Source: 66-474 sp051961995
GTDB taxonomy: Bacteria; Pseudomonadota; Gammaproteobacteria; Xanthomonadales; Rhodanobacteraceae
Direction: 5' to 3'
DNA: 64,000 bases
NCBI GenBank assembly: GCA_051961995.1
Contig: JBQCCR010000070.1
Coordinates: forward strand, 21,290-85,289
This document shows, piece after piece, positions 1-8,333 of this stretch; the first letter of the stretch is position 1, and each line of letters begins with the position of its first letter. Position numbers and translations under genes: made by a program. The notes beneath the pieces were generated by a model that saw only the letters and a program-made list of their open reading frames with translations, had not been told where the DNA came from and did no database searches.

Positions 1-364
1 CGCCCGCGCACAGGCCTTGCATCGCCCGCCACAGCAGCAGGATCGGCAGCGAAGGCGACATCGCCGCGCCGATCGAAGCGAATGCGTACAGCGCCATGCC
101 CGCGACAATCACCGGCTTGCGCCCGAACGCGTCCGAAAGCGGCCCATGCAGCAGGCTCATCACCGCGTAGGTGAAGAGATAGACGCTGATCGTCTGCTGC
201 ACGGCATCCGCCGAAACGCCGAACACGCGTGCGATATCGGGGAAGCCCGGGAAGATCGTGTCTATCGAGAACGGGCCGAGCATCGTCAGCGCGCCGAGCA
301 GGATGGCCAGCGCAGCGTGACCGTGCTCCCCGGATCGGGATTCGGAATGTGGAGAGGCGTCCAA
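1..364 (-). CDS. Bcr/CflA-like MFS drug exporter, N-terminal part
   Basis: The reverse strand is open from the window edge to about position 364 and encodes the first ~121 residues of a major facilitator transporter of the DHA1 (Bcr/CflA-like) type, an inner-membrane proton-driven exporter. Membrane segment 1 (LLGALTMLGPFSIDT) is followed by the typical periplasmic FPGFPDIAR stretch, segment 2 (YLFTYAVMSLLHGPLSD) and the MFS motif A-like loop GPLSDAFGRKP, then segment 3. The C-terminal two thirds lie outside the window. There is no ATG upstream; a TTG at 364-362 preceded by a GGGA stretch is my best start, with a GTG further upstream as alternative. It diverges from the fluoride operon. The substrate cannot be told from this fragment. 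Confidence 0.75.
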   Translation of the reverse strand, partial: MDASPHSESRSGEHGHAALAILLGALTMLGPFSIDTIFPGFPDIARVFGVSADAVQQTISVYLFTYAVMSLLHGPLSDAFGRKPVIVAGMALYAFASIGAAMSPSLPILLLWRAMQGLCAG

Positions 365-424
365 GGGGATTCCCGGTCCGTTCGGGCAAGCGTAACCCAC
401 GCAGTGAGCGGAGTCGAAGCCAAC

Positions 425-455
425 TTGACGCCAGCCGGTATGACCACGCTACCAT
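425..455 (+). promoter_or_regulatory. Putative sigma-70 promoter of the fluoride operon
   Basis: TTGACG (425-430) and TACCAT (450-455) are separated by 19 bases. Transcription would start near 462, exactly where the fluoride riboswitch aptamer begins. The spacer is slightly long and the -10 box imperfect, so the main support is its position relative to the aptamer. Confidence 0.45.
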
Positions 456-462
456 CGCCAGG

Positions 463-528
463 CACAAGGGAGATGGCATGCCTCCCCGAACCGCCGAGAG
501 AATCTCTCAAGGCTGATGATGCCTACCC
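463..528 (+). promoter_or_regulatory. Fluoride riboswitch (crcB motif)
   Basis: The stretch contains the conserved blocks of the crcB/fluoride aptamer in order: GGGAGATGGCATGCCTCCCC (468-487), GAACCGCC (488-495), a variable stem with GAGAGAATCTCTC (496-508), then GGCTGATGATGCCTAC (511-526). The last block and the GGAGATGGCAT block resemble the Pseudomonas syringae crcB riboswitch as I remember it. GGCAT (475-479) can pair with ATGCC (519-523). It lies 88 bases upstream of crcB, the usual target. Expected behaviour from the family: fluoride stabilises the aptamer and turns expression on. Confidence 0.92.
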
Positions 529-551
529 ACACCGGAGCCGGTGCGTGTAGG
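522..551 (+). promoter_or_regulatory. Hairpin overlapping the aptamer 3' end
   Basis: CCTAC (522-526) can pair with GTAGG (547-551), enclosing a second stem CACCG (530-534)/CGGTG (539-543) around a GAGC loop. The left arm uses bases that also belong to the 3' strand of the fluoride aptamer, so the two folds should compete. No T-run follows, so this is not a standard intrinsic terminator. It may be the expression platform, acting through translation or Rho. Confidence 0.45.
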
Positions 552-615
552 CGTCGCCGAAAGACGATCACTCCGCGCGCACGGTTCCGAACTTCGAGGA
601 GCAGAAGGAACCGAC

Positions 616-1005
616 ATGCTGTATGCCTTGCTTGCAACCGGATGTGGCGCCTTCCTCGGCGCCTGCCTGCGCTATGTATTCGGCCTCGCGCTGAACCCGA
701 TCTTCCCGACCATTCCGCTCGGCACGCTCACGGCCAATCTGCTCGGTGGATTGATCATGGGCTTGATGCTCGGCACCTTCGAACAGTTCTCCGCGCTGTC
801 ACCGGAACTGCGGCTGTTCATCACCACCGGCTTCCTCGGCGGGCTCACCACTTTTTCGACATTCTCGGGGGAAACGGTCACGCTGCTGCTGCGCCAGGAA
901 TACGCGTGGGCGCTGGCGATGATCGGTTTGCACCTGATCGGATCATTGACACTGACGCTGGCGGGGTTCGCCATTGCCCGCGGCTTCGTGAGGGGATGGA
1001 CATGA
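616..1005 (+). CDS. crcB: Fluoride channel CrcB/Fluc
   Basis: A 129-residue protein with four hydrophobic segments, the normal size for Fluc channels, which act as dual-topology dimers in the inner membrane and let fluoride leave the cell. Family hallmarks are visible: the GTLTANLLGG segment with Asn41 and the GFLGGLTTFSTFSGE segment (residues 72-86) with the Phe residues (80, 83) that line the pore and the central sodium-site turn. The start at 616 is preceded by AGAAGGA (602-608); a longer in-frame extension upstream would run through the leader RNA and is rejected. It lies downstream of the fluoride riboswitch and overlaps the DUF190 gene by four bases, so translation is probably coupled. 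Confidence 0.95.
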   Translation: MLYALLATGCGAFLGACLRYVFGLALNPIFPTIPLGTLTANLLGGLIMGLMLGTFEQFSALSPELRLFITTGFLGGLTTFSTFSGETVTLLLRQEYAWALAMIGLHLIGSLTLTLAGFAIARGFVRGWT

Positions 1006-1343
1006 GTGCACCGCAGCCGACCCAGGGCGTGTACCTGCGATTCTTCATGCACGAGGGCCGCCGGCACCATGGCGTGCTGCTCTACGAGTGGCTGCTGCGC
1101 GAGGCGAAGCAGCTCGACATCAGTGGCGGCACGGCGTTTCGCTCCATCGCCGGCTTCGGTCGCCACGGCGTGATGCACGAAGCGCATTTCCTCGAACTGG
1201 CCGGACAGGAAACCGTGCAAGTGGATTTCGTGGTGACGAATGCGGATGCCGACAAGCTGATGCAACGCCTGCGCGAGGAGCACCTGCAAATGTTCTACGC
1301 ACGATTGCCCGCGGAATTCGGCGTGCTGGGCGACGGAGCCTGA
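1002..1343 (+). CDS. DUF190 family protein
   Basis: A 113-residue soluble protein beginning MSAPQPTQGVYLRFFM and matching the DUF190 pattern: an LRFFxHEG N-terminal strand, a HHGVLLYEWLLREA helix and the SIAGFGRHGVMHEA segment. DUF190 proteins have a PII-like ferredoxin fold and often accompany crcB, but their biochemical role is not established; a regulatory or ligand-sensing role is inference. ATGA overlap with crcB (start 1002, crcB stop ending 1005) and a one-base gap to the MFS gene indicate one operon under the fluoride riboswitch. Confidence 0.85.
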   Translation: MSAPQPTQGVYLRFFMHEGRRHHGVLLYEWLLREAKQLDISGGTAFRSIAGFGRHGVMHEAHFLELAGQETVQVDFVVTNADADKLMQRLREEHLQMFYARLPAEFGVLGDGA

Positions 1344-1344
1344 A

Positions 1345-2541
1345 ATGTCCGCGGGGCCGCGCGACAGGGACGCCGCGCGCAAGGCGCTGGGTTTTGTCGT
1401 CCTCATAGGTTTTGTCAGCCTGTTCGCTGATATGACCTACGAGGGCTCGCGCTCGATCACGGGCCCCTTCCTCGGCACCCTCGGCGCGAGCGGCGCCATC
1501 GTCGGCATCATCGCCGGCGGCGGCGAGCTGCTTGGATACCTGCTGCGCTTCGGCACCGGTGCGCTGGCCGATCGCACCGGCCGCTACTGGGCGATCACGA
1601 TCCTCGGCTACGCGGTCAACCTGTTCGCCGTACCCGCGCTCGCGCTGGCCGGCAACTGGCCGGCGGCGGCGGGCCTGATCGTCCTGGAGCGCAGCGGCAA
1701 GGCGCTGCGCACACCGGCGCGCGACGCGATGCTGTCGCACGCGGCGAAAGACATGGGCGGCGCGGGTTGGGCCTTCGGCCTGCACGAGGCGCTGGATTCC
1801 ACGGGTGCGGTGCTGGGCCCGCTGATCGCCGCGCTGGTGCTGTTCCTGCACGGCGGCTACCGGCATGCATTCGCGTGGCTGCTGCTGCCGGCATTGGCCG
1901 CGCTGGCAACGCTGCTCGTCGCGCGCGCGCGCTATCCGCAACCGCAGGAAATGGACGCGCACGCGGCGATTCCGCCGCAGGATCCGAAGGCCTTGCGCGA
2001 ACTGAAACTCTTCCTGCTCGCGACCGCGCTGATCGCGGCGGGTTACGCCGACTTCGCGCTGATCGCATTCCACTTCAGCACGGACCGGGTGATGTCACCG
2101 GATGCGATCCCGATTCTCTATGCGCTCGGAAGCCTCACCGGCGGCGGTGCGGCATTGATACTCGGCAAGCTGTTCGACAGGCGTGGACTCGGTGTGTTGC
2201 TGTGGGCGACGGTGATCCCGGCGCTGTACGCGCCGCTGGTGTTCCTTGGCGGCGAATGGGCAGCAGTGGCCGGCATGGCACTCTGGGGCGCGGGCTTCGG
2301 TGCGCACGATTCGTTGCTGCGCGCCGCGGTCGCGCAACGCATCCCGCGCGACAGGCGCGCCACCGTGATGGGCGTGTTCAACGCAATCTACGGGCTGGCC
2401 TGGTTCGGCGGCAGCGCGATCCTGGGCGTGCTGTACGACCTGGGCCCGGTATATGCCGTCGCATTCGCGGTGGCCTTGCAGTGGGCTGCATGTCCTTTGT
2501 TGTATAAACTGGGAAGACGATCGCAGGGAGCGCATGGATGA
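1345..2541 (+). CDS. MFS transporter in the fluoride operon
   Basis: A 398-residue inner-membrane protein with about twelve hydrophobic segments, a motif A-like loop GTGALADRTGRYWAI (residues ~71-85), and a cognate loop GKLFDRRGLGVLL in the second half, the two-fold arrangement of major facilitator transporters. It resembles a broad group of uncharacterised MFS proteins with an N-terminal FVSLFADMTYEGSRS segment. Spacing of one base after DUF190 and ATGA overlap with cfa place it in the riboswitch-controlled operon. The substrate is unknown; fluoride or a metabolite affected by fluoride is inference from position only. No frameshift or truncation is visible. Confidence 0.8.
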   Translation: MSAGPRDRDAARKALGFVVLIGFVSLFADMTYEGSRSITGPFLGTLGASGAIVGIIAGGGELLGYLLRFGTGALADRTGRYWAITILGYAVNLFAVPALALAGNWPAAAGLIVLERSGKALRTPARDAMLSHAAKDMGGAGWAFGLHEALDSTGAVLGPLIAALVLFLHGGYRHAFAWLLLPALAALATLLVARARYPQPQEMDAHAAIPPQDPKALRELKLFLLATALIAAGYADFALIAFHFSTDRVMSPDAIPILYALGSLTGGGAALILGKLFDRRGLGVLLWATVIPALYAPLVFLGGEWAAVAGMALWGAGFGAHDSLLRAAVAQRIPRDRRATVMGVFNAIYGLAWFGGSAILGVLYDLGPVYAVAFAVALQWAACPLLYKLGRRSQGAHG

Positions 2542-3716
2542 ACGAGACCGCATCTTCCGTTCGCATCGCGGAGCCTTCCGCGGAAACGCGCCATCATGGA
2601 CACGGACTGCGCGAACGCGCCGAGCATCTGCTGGAACAGGCCGATGTGCGCGTCAACGGCGATCGTCCGTGGGACTTCAGGGTGCATGACGAACGCACCT
2701 TCGCACGTGCCTTTGCGCATGGCTCGCTGGGCCTCGGCGAGGCGTACATGGATGGCTGGTGGGATTGCGAGGATCTCGACGGCTTCTTCTTCCGCGTGCT
2801 GGATGTGCACCTCGACGATCACCTGAAGAATTTCGACACCCTGCGCGCGCACCTGCGCGCACGCTTCATCAACCTGCAGCGCGGTCGCCGCGCATACAAG
2901 ATCGGCAAGGCGCATTACGACCTCGGCAATGATCTGTTCTCGGCGATGCTGGGCAGGCGGCTGGTGTATTCCTGCGGCTACTGGAAGGACGCGCAGAACC
3001 TGGACGACGCGCAAGCCGCCAAGCTGGACCTGGTCTGCCGCAAGCTGCAATTGAAGCCTGGCATGCGCGTACTCGACATCGGCTGCGGCTGGGGCGAGGC
3101 GCTGAAATATGCGGCCGGGAAATACGGCGTGTCCGGCGTGGGCGTAACCGTTTCGACGCAGCAGGCCGAGTTCGCGCGCAAGTTGTGCGCAGGCTTGCCG
3201 ATCGAAATCCGATTGCAGGATTACCGCGAACTCGACGAGAAATTCGACGCGGTCTATTCGATTGGCATGTTCGAGCACGTCGGTTGGAAGAACTACCGCG
3301 CGTATTTCGAAACGTGCCGTCGTTGCCTGAATGAAGAGGGTTTGTCGGTGCTGCATTGCATCGGCGTCAACAGCGCGCCTTCGCGCCCCGATCCGTGGAT
3401 CGAGAAATACATTTTCCCCAATTCGATGGTGCCGGCGGCTTCGCAAGTGGCGACCGCGCTGGAGAACCTGTTCGTGGTCGAGGACTGGCACAACTTCGGT
3501 CCCGACTACGACAGGACGCTGATGGCCTGGCGCGGCAATTTCGACAACGCGTGGCCGACGTTGTCGAACAACCCGCGCTACGACGAACGCTTCCGCCGCA
3601 TGTGGCGCTATTACCTGTCCGCATCCGCGGCGACCTTCCGCACCCGCCGCGACCAGCTCTGGCAGCTCACGCTTTCACCGCGCGGCGTGCGCGGCGGTTA
3701 TCGCGTGCCGCGGTGA
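2538..3716 (+). CDS. cfa: Cyclopropane-fatty-acyl-phospholipid synthase
   Basis: A 392-residue enzyme that transfers a methylene group from S-adenosylmethionine to the double bond of unsaturated phospholipid acyl chains at the inner membrane. The SAM-binding motif VLDIGCGWGEALKYAA (residues 178-193), the YSCGYWK segment (144-150), GMFEHVG and the C-terminal RDQLWQL block are all present. The segment equivalent to the E. coli YYLNACAGAF region reads YYLSASAATF, with Ser in place of the Cys. Length fits the family (~380-400). The start ATG overlaps the MFS stop (ATGA), so it seems to be the last gene of the riboswitch operon. The following 262 bases (3717-3978) hold no gene or clear terminator that I can see. 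Confidence 0.93.
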   Translation: MNETASSVRIAEPSAETRHHGHGLRERAEHLLEQADVRVNGDRPWDFRVHDERTFARAFAHGSLGLGEAYMDGWWDCEDLDGFFFRVLDVHLDDHLKNFDTLRAHLRARFINLQRGRRAYKIGKAHYDLGNDLFSAMLGRRLVYSCGYWKDAQNLDDAQAAKLDLVCRKLQLKPGMRVLDIGCGWGEALKYAAGKYGVSGVGVTVSTQQAEFARKLCAGLPIEIRLQDYRELDEKFDAVYSIGMFEHVGWKNYRAYFETCRRCLNEEGLSVLHCIGVNSAPSRPDPWIEKYIFPNSMVPAASQVATALENLFVVEDWHNFGPDYDRTLMAWRGNFDNAWPTLSNNPRYDERFRRMWRYYLSASAATFRTRRDQLWQLTLSPRGVRGGYRVPR

Positions 3717-3978
3717 CCGGAACTGTCTCTCGGCTGCTACGACGCAATCGCCATGCGCACTCTGCTTCCCGCCGGGGAAGGGCGCACGCGCTGGACGGCG
3801 TTCTCCGGAAGACACGGCACGGCCGCATCCGCAAACATCCGGTCAGGGATGTTGCATGCAGTCGCGTCACCGACTTGACCGCGTGGTGCGCATAGTCACC
3901 ACTGCGCGCCGCGGCGGAGCAGCGAGAGAGAGGGAACGCACACCCCGCGCCGCGGGATGTGCGCGGACCCGCCGCTCA

Positions 3979-4314
3979 TTACTTGGCGGCAATCTGCCAA
4001 GTCGCCGGGGATTGTGCGGCGAAGTACTGCTGTGTCAGCACCTCGTAGCGCCTCTGCACCCGGTCTATTCCGCCGGTCAGGTATTCCGGATACGAAGTCC
4101 GGTCTCCGAACAACATGCCGATTTCCCGCGCCGAGAAGTTTGCGCGAATGAAACGGTGGAAATTCCCGCAGGCCGGTTCGGCGGACGGCGGCGTGCAAGC
4201 CGCAGCCTCGCCGGAGACCACCACTGGCGACAGGGCTTGGTTAGGATTCTGGGCAGCCGCCGCCCCGGCGAATCCAGCAAACGCGACTGCGATGGTGATT
4301 GCTTGCAGCTTCAT
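3979..4314 (-). CDS. Small secreted protein of unknown function
   Basis: A 111-residue protein with a clear Sec signal peptide (MKLQAITIAVAFAGFAG, cleavage likely after AAAAQ near residue 22). The mature part has a Cys pair in ACTPPSAEPACGNF, which could form a disulfide, then a charged region FHRFIRANFSAREIGMLFGD and a YPEYLTGG segment. I do not recognise the family. The start at 4314 was chosen because upstream in-frame starts precede the signal peptide with an unsuitable hydrophilic stretch. It is transcribed towards cfa and has no partner gene. Confidence 0.6.
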   Translation of the reverse strand: MKLQAITIAVAFAGFAGAAAAQNPNQALSPVVVSGEAAACTPPSAEPACGNFHRFIRANFSAREIGMLFGDRTSYPEYLTGGIDRVQRRYEVLTQQYFAAQSPATWQIAAK

Positions 4315-4601
4315 GACGATACTCCAGGACCCGCAACGGGTCTTCCTTGACTTTGGCATGCGTGGCTGGATTGCAGCCTGCATTCCTCAGGCAGCGACGA
4401 TATTTTGCTCACCACCTTATGCGTAGATGACCCGTGCGACTGAATAGTTCAATCACCCGGCAAAAAATTTCGGATGGCCTAAATTGAATGAAAAGGGACC
4501 CATCCGGAAAGGCCGGCGCAGTCCATGCATCTCGGAGCCGGAAGGGATCGCGTTTGCCGCCGGGACGCGCAACAATCGCGACTTCGCATCCGGAGTTCCG
4601 C

Positions 4602-5468
4602 ATGAAAACGCGACCCTGTCGGGGGCTGGTCCTGCTCCTGCTCCTGACTGCATGCTTCCAGGCGCTGGCGGATCCCGCGCTGTGGAGAATCCAGCGCGAC
4701 GGCACGACGGTGTACCTGTTCGGCACCGTGCACGTGCTTCCGAAGGAGACGCCGTGGCACTACCCGCAACTCGATCGCGCATTGGCCGCCAGCGACGTGC
4801 TCTACGTCGAGCTGGTGGACGACGACCAGGCCACCATGCAACCGCTGGTGATGCAGTACGGCATTGATCTCGCGCATCCGCTCTCGAGCGAACTCGATGC
4901 GAGCGACGAGCAGCGTCTGCAGGCCGCAGCGCAGACCGCCGGTATTCCCGCACCTGCGCTGGATGCGATGCGGCCGTGGATGGCCGCGGTCACGCTCACG
5001 GTGGCGCCGATCGTGAAGGCCGGCTTCGATCCCGAATCCGGCGCGGACAAGCAATTGCGCCATGAATTCGCATCCAGGGGCAAGCCGGTGAAAGGCCTTG
5101 AAACCGCCGAACAACAGATCCGCTATTTCGCCGACCTCTCGCAATCCGTGCAGGTTTCGATGCTGCAGAACACGCTGGACGACTACGCCCGGGCGGATAC
5201 CGAGATCGCGGCACTGGTGAAGGACTGGCAAGGCGGCGACGTGGACGCGATCGCCGCGTTGGAGAATTCCGACATGCGCGAAAAGTACCCGGTGCTGTAC
5301 AACACACTGCTGACCGAACGCAACCAGCGCTGGGCGAAACAGATCGCGCAGTTGCTGGAAGACCATCAAACCGTTTTCATTGCCGTCGGCGCCGCGCACC
5401 TGGCCGGGCCGGACGACGTGCAGGCGCAGCTGCAAAAGCTCGGCATCCACGTGGAGCGGGTGCATTGA
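4602..5468 (+). CDS. TraB/GumN family protein
   Basis: A 288-residue exported protein. The N-terminus MKTRPCRGLVLLLLLTAC is a signal sequence; LTAC fits a lipobox, though cleavage after QALA is also possible. The mature protein starts with the family pattern: PALWRIQRDGTTVYLFGTVH with the conserved GTVH (residues ~43-46), then ELVDDDQ and a C-terminal VFIAVGAAHLAGPDDV carrying the second conserved His. These motifs resemble metal-binding residues of the TraB/TIKI superfamily, some of whose members are metalloproteases; activity here is not proven. The start at 4602 is the first Met before the hydrophobic core. The 287 bases upstream (4315-4601) show no gene. Confidence 0.8.
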   Translation: MKTRPCRGLVLLLLLTACFQALADPALWRIQRDGTTVYLFGTVHVLPKETPWHYPQLDRALAASDVLYVELVDDDQATMQPLVMQYGIDLAHPLSSELDASDEQRLQAAAQTAGIPAPALDAMRPWMAAVTLTVAPIVKAGFDPESGADKQLRHEFASRGKPVKGLETAEQQIRYFADLSQSVQVSMLQNTLDDYARADTEIAALVKDWQGGDVDAIAALENSDMREKYPVLYNTLLTERNQRWAKQIAQLLEDHQTVFIAVGAAHLAGPDDVQAQLQKLGIHVERVH

Positions 5469-5476
5469 GCTCTTCA

Positions 5477-6061
5477 ATGCACAAGTCGTTTTGCCTACTG
5501 GTTCTGGCCGCAGTGGGGGCTGCAACCACATACGCGGCCACCCCACTCTCGACAACATCACTTGCAAAGATGCAGGTGATGCATCTGAAAGGCGGGCCGA
5601 ATCACTTGGACTTTGATGGGGACGGAGTTCCTGATCTGGTCTTTGTCGCGCGCCGCGAAAACTTCAACGCACATGGAGTCACCCTCACGACGTTCTACGC
5701 CGAAACAGCGACCGGTGACGGATCGCGCATTTGGAGCGTTGCCCCGCTGTTTGAGAAGAACGGCCGGGAGCACGATAGCTTCGGCACGAGCGAAGGCGCC
5801 GACTGCATCTTAGGAGACATGGTCCTCCTGCGACCCTCGCCAGAAGCGCCCGTTGTGCTGGTTACGGCCGAACGACCGTTGGGCAACTCCTTCGTAGATA
5901 GCCAACCCGTGAAATTCGGGATCTATCAACTCCGGCGAAATACTGACGGCCTTGTCGGTTGGCCGACTCTCTATTTCCAAGAGGTCCGTAGTTTTCAAAG
6001 TGCAAAGCCCTATTGCGACGTGGATACGGCCATGACACGCGAACTCGGAATACACCCGTAG
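5477..6061 (+). CDS. Secreted protein with FG-GAP-like Asp loop, lower GC
   Basis: A 194-residue protein with a signal peptide (MHKSFCLLVLAAVGAATTYA). The mature N-terminal part contains HLDFDGDGVPDLVFVARREN; the DxDGDGxxD loop is of the calcium-binding type seen in FG-GAP/VCBS-like repeats. Three later cysteines are visible or likely paired (DCILGD, PYCDVD). I chose ATG 5477; an upstream TTG at 5465 is in frame. The family is uncertain; a CarG-like protein of the kind annotated near carbapenem self-resistance is a weak possibility. Codon use is less GC-rich than in neighbours, suggesting more recent acquisition. It begins 8 bases after the TraB-family gene. Confidence 0.65.
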   Translation: MHKSFCLLVLAAVGAATTYAATPLSTTSLAKMQVMHLKGGPNHLDFDGDGVPDLVFVARRENFNAHGVTLTTFYAETATGDGSRIWSVAPLFEKNGREHDSFGTSEGADCILGDMVLLRPSPEAPVVLVTAERPLGNSFVDSQPVKFGIYQLRRNTDGLVGWPTLYFQEVRSFQSAKPYCDVDTAMTRELGIHP

Positions 6062-6092
6062 TCGTAATTATTCAAATCAGCAGAACCACCAC

Positions 6093-8333
6093 ATGAACCT
6101 CCAATCCAACTTCGAACAGATCCCCCTGCGCGAATACGCCGAGCGCGCGTATCTCGATTACTCGATGTACGTGGTGCTGGATCGCGCCCTGCCCTTCATC
6201 GGCGACGGGCTGAAGCCCGTGCAGCGACGCATCATCTATGCGATGAGCGAGCTGGGCCTCGCCGCCACCGCCAAGCCGAAGAAGTCCGCGCGCACGGTGG
6301 GCGACGTGATCGGCAAATTCCATCCGCACGGCGATTCGGCGTGCTACGAGGCGATGGTGCTGATGGCGCAGCCGTTCTCGTATCGCTATCCGCTGATCGA
6401 CGGCCAGGGCAATTTCGGTTCGCCGGACGATCCCAAATCCTTCGCGGCGATGCGCTACACCGAGTCGCGGCTGACGCCCATCGCCGAGGTGCTGCTCGGC
6501 GAACTTGCACACGGCACGGTGGAATGGACGCCGAATTTCGACGGCACGCTGCAGGAGCCGACCTGGCTGCCGGCGCGGCTGCCGCACGTGCTGCTCAATG
6601 GTTCCACCGGCATCGCGGTCGGCATGGCCACCGACATTCCGCCGCACAACCTGCGCGAAGTGGCGAGTGCGTGCATCCATCTGCTCGACGAGCCGGAAGC
6701 GAGCATCGCCTCGCTCTGCGAGCACGTGCGTGGCCCGGATTACCCGACCGAAGCCGAGATCATCACCCCGCGCGACGAGTTGCTGGCGATGTACGCCACC
6801 GGCACGGGCTCGGTGCGCTGCCGCGCGGTTTACCGGGAGGAGAACGGCAATGTGGTGCTGACCGCGCTGCCGCACCAGGTGTCGCCCGCCAAGGTCATCG
6901 AGCAGATCGCGTCGCAGATGCGCGCCAGAAAACTGCCGATGCTGGAGGACCTGCGTGACGAATCCGATCACGAGAATCCGGTGCGGCTGGTGCTGATCCC
7001 GCGCAGCAATCGTGTGGACACCGGCGCGATGATGCAGCACCTGTTCGCAACCACCGATCTCGAGAAGAGCTTCCGCGTCAACCTCAACATGATCGGGCTG
7101 GACGGACGGCCGCAGGTCAAGACGCTGAAACAGATCATCGAGGAATGGCTGCGCTTCCGCACCGATACCGTCACGCGCCGCTTGCAACATCGCCTGGCCA
7201 GGGTCGAACGCCGCCTGCACCTGCTGGAAGGCCTGCGCGTCGCGTTCCTGAACCTGGATGAAGTGATCCGGATCGTGCGCCATGAAGACGAGCCGAAACC
7301 GGCGTTGATTGCGCGCTTCAGATTGAGCGAGGAACAGGCCGACTACATCCTCGAGACGCGCCTGCGCCAGCTGGCACGGCTCGAGGAAATGAAGATCAAT
7401 GCCGAGCGTGACGAGCTGGAAGAGGAACGCGCGAAGATCGAAGTCACGCTGAAATCGAAACAGCGTTTGAAGACGCTGATCAAGCAGGAACTGAAAGCCG
7501 ACGCCGACAAGTACGGCGATGCACGCCGCTCGCCGCTGGTCGCACGCGCTGCGGCGCAGGCGCTTGCCGAAAGCGAGCTGGTGGTTTCCGAACCGGTGAC
7601 GGTGGTGCTGAGCGCCAAGGGCTGGGTGCGCTCGGCCAAGGGCCACGACGTTGTCGCGAATGAGCTGTCCTACCGCGAAGGCGATCAATTTCTGGCCGCG
7701 GCGCGCGGGCGCACCGCACAGCAGGTCGCGTTCCTGGATTCGACCGGACGCAGTTATTCCACGCCCGCCCACACGCTGCCGTCCGCGCGCGGCAATGGCG
7801 AGCCGCTGACCGGCCGCTTCACGCCGCCGCCCGGCGCGCGCATGGACGCACTGGCCATCGGCGACAACGACACGCGCCTGGTACTCGCGACCGATGCGGG
7901 TTACGGATTCCTGACCCGCTTCGAGGCGCTGCTCGGCAACAAGAAAGCCGGCAAGCAGCTGATCAACATGGACGACGATGCGCGCGTACTCGCGCCGGCT
8001 TACGTCGGCGACCCAGCGCGCGATCGCATCGTGGTGGTCACGACCGAAGGGCACCTCTTGATGTTCTCGGTCGCCGATCTTCCGGAACTGGACCGCGGGC
8101 GCGGCAACAAGCTGATCGAGATTCCGAAGGCGAAATTGCAATCCGGCGAGGAGCGCGTGGCCGGCATTGCGGCCGTGGCGGAAGGTTCCGGCGAAGTCAC
8201 GCTGTACGCCGGCGCACGCAAGCTGACGCTGAAGTGGTCGGATCTTGTGGAATACGGCGGCAACCGCGCACAGCGCGGCGGGCTGCTGCCGAGGGGATTG
8301 CGCCGGGTGGAGAGGATCGAGACCAGCGCTTGA
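6093..8333 (+). CDS. parC: DNA topoisomerase IV subunit A
   Basis: A 746-residue type IIA topoisomerase subunit that, with ParE, decatenates replicated chromosomes. The N-terminus (PLREYAERAYLDYSMYV) and the length are typical of ParC rather than GyrA. The catalytic Tyr is Tyr122 in AAMRYTESR. The quinolone-determining region HPHGDSACYEAM has Ser82 and Glu86, the quinolone-sensitive residues. A GyrA-box-type heptapeptide is absent, and the C-terminal domain is shorter than in GyrA, as expected. parE is not in this window. It starts 31 bases after the preceding gene on the same strand. Confidence 0.95.
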   Translation: MNLQSNFEQIPLREYAERAYLDYSMYVVLDRALPFIGDGLKPVQRRIIYAMSELGLAATAKPKKSARTVGDVIGKFHPHGDSACYEAMVLMAQPFSYRYPLIDGQGNFGSPDDPKSFAAMRYTESRLTPIAEVLLGELAHGTVEWTPNFDGTLQEPTWLPARLPHVLLNGSTGIAVGMATDIPPHNLREVASACIHLLDEPEASIASLCEHVRGPDYPTEAEIITPRDELLAMYATGTGSVRCRAVYREENGNVVLTALPHQVSPAKVIEQIASQMRARKLPMLEDLRDESDHENPVRLVLIPRSNRVDTGAMMQHLFATTDLEKSFRVNLNMIGLDGRPQVKTLKQIIEEWLRFRTDTVTRRLQHRLARVERRLHLLEGLRVAFLNLDEVIRIVRHEDEPKPALIARFRLSEEQADYILETRLRQLARLEEMKINAERDELEEERAKIEVTLKSKQRLKTLIKQELKADADKYGDARRSPLVARAAAQALAESELVVSEPVTVVLSAKGWVRSAKGHDVVANELSYREGDQFLAAARGRTAQQVAFLDSTGRSYSTPAHTLPSARGNGEPLTGRFTPPPGARMDALAIGDNDTRLVLATDAGYGFLTRFEALLGNKKAGKQLINMDDDARVLAPAYVGDPARDRIVVVTTEGHLLMFSVADLPELDRGRGNKLIEIPKAKLQSGEERVAGIAAVAEGSGEVTLYAGARKLTLKWSDLVEYGGNRAQRGGLLPRGLRRVERIETSA

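Noticed and set aside
380..420. Possible repeat GCAGTGAGCGGAGTCGAAGC before the first gene, similar to 63305-63328.
   Set aside because: Similarity is short and only partial; it may be a degraded intergenic repeat but I cannot define its borders.
3717..3978. Possible gene or terminator behind cfa.
   Set aside because: No frame with coding character; no GC stem followed by T-run.
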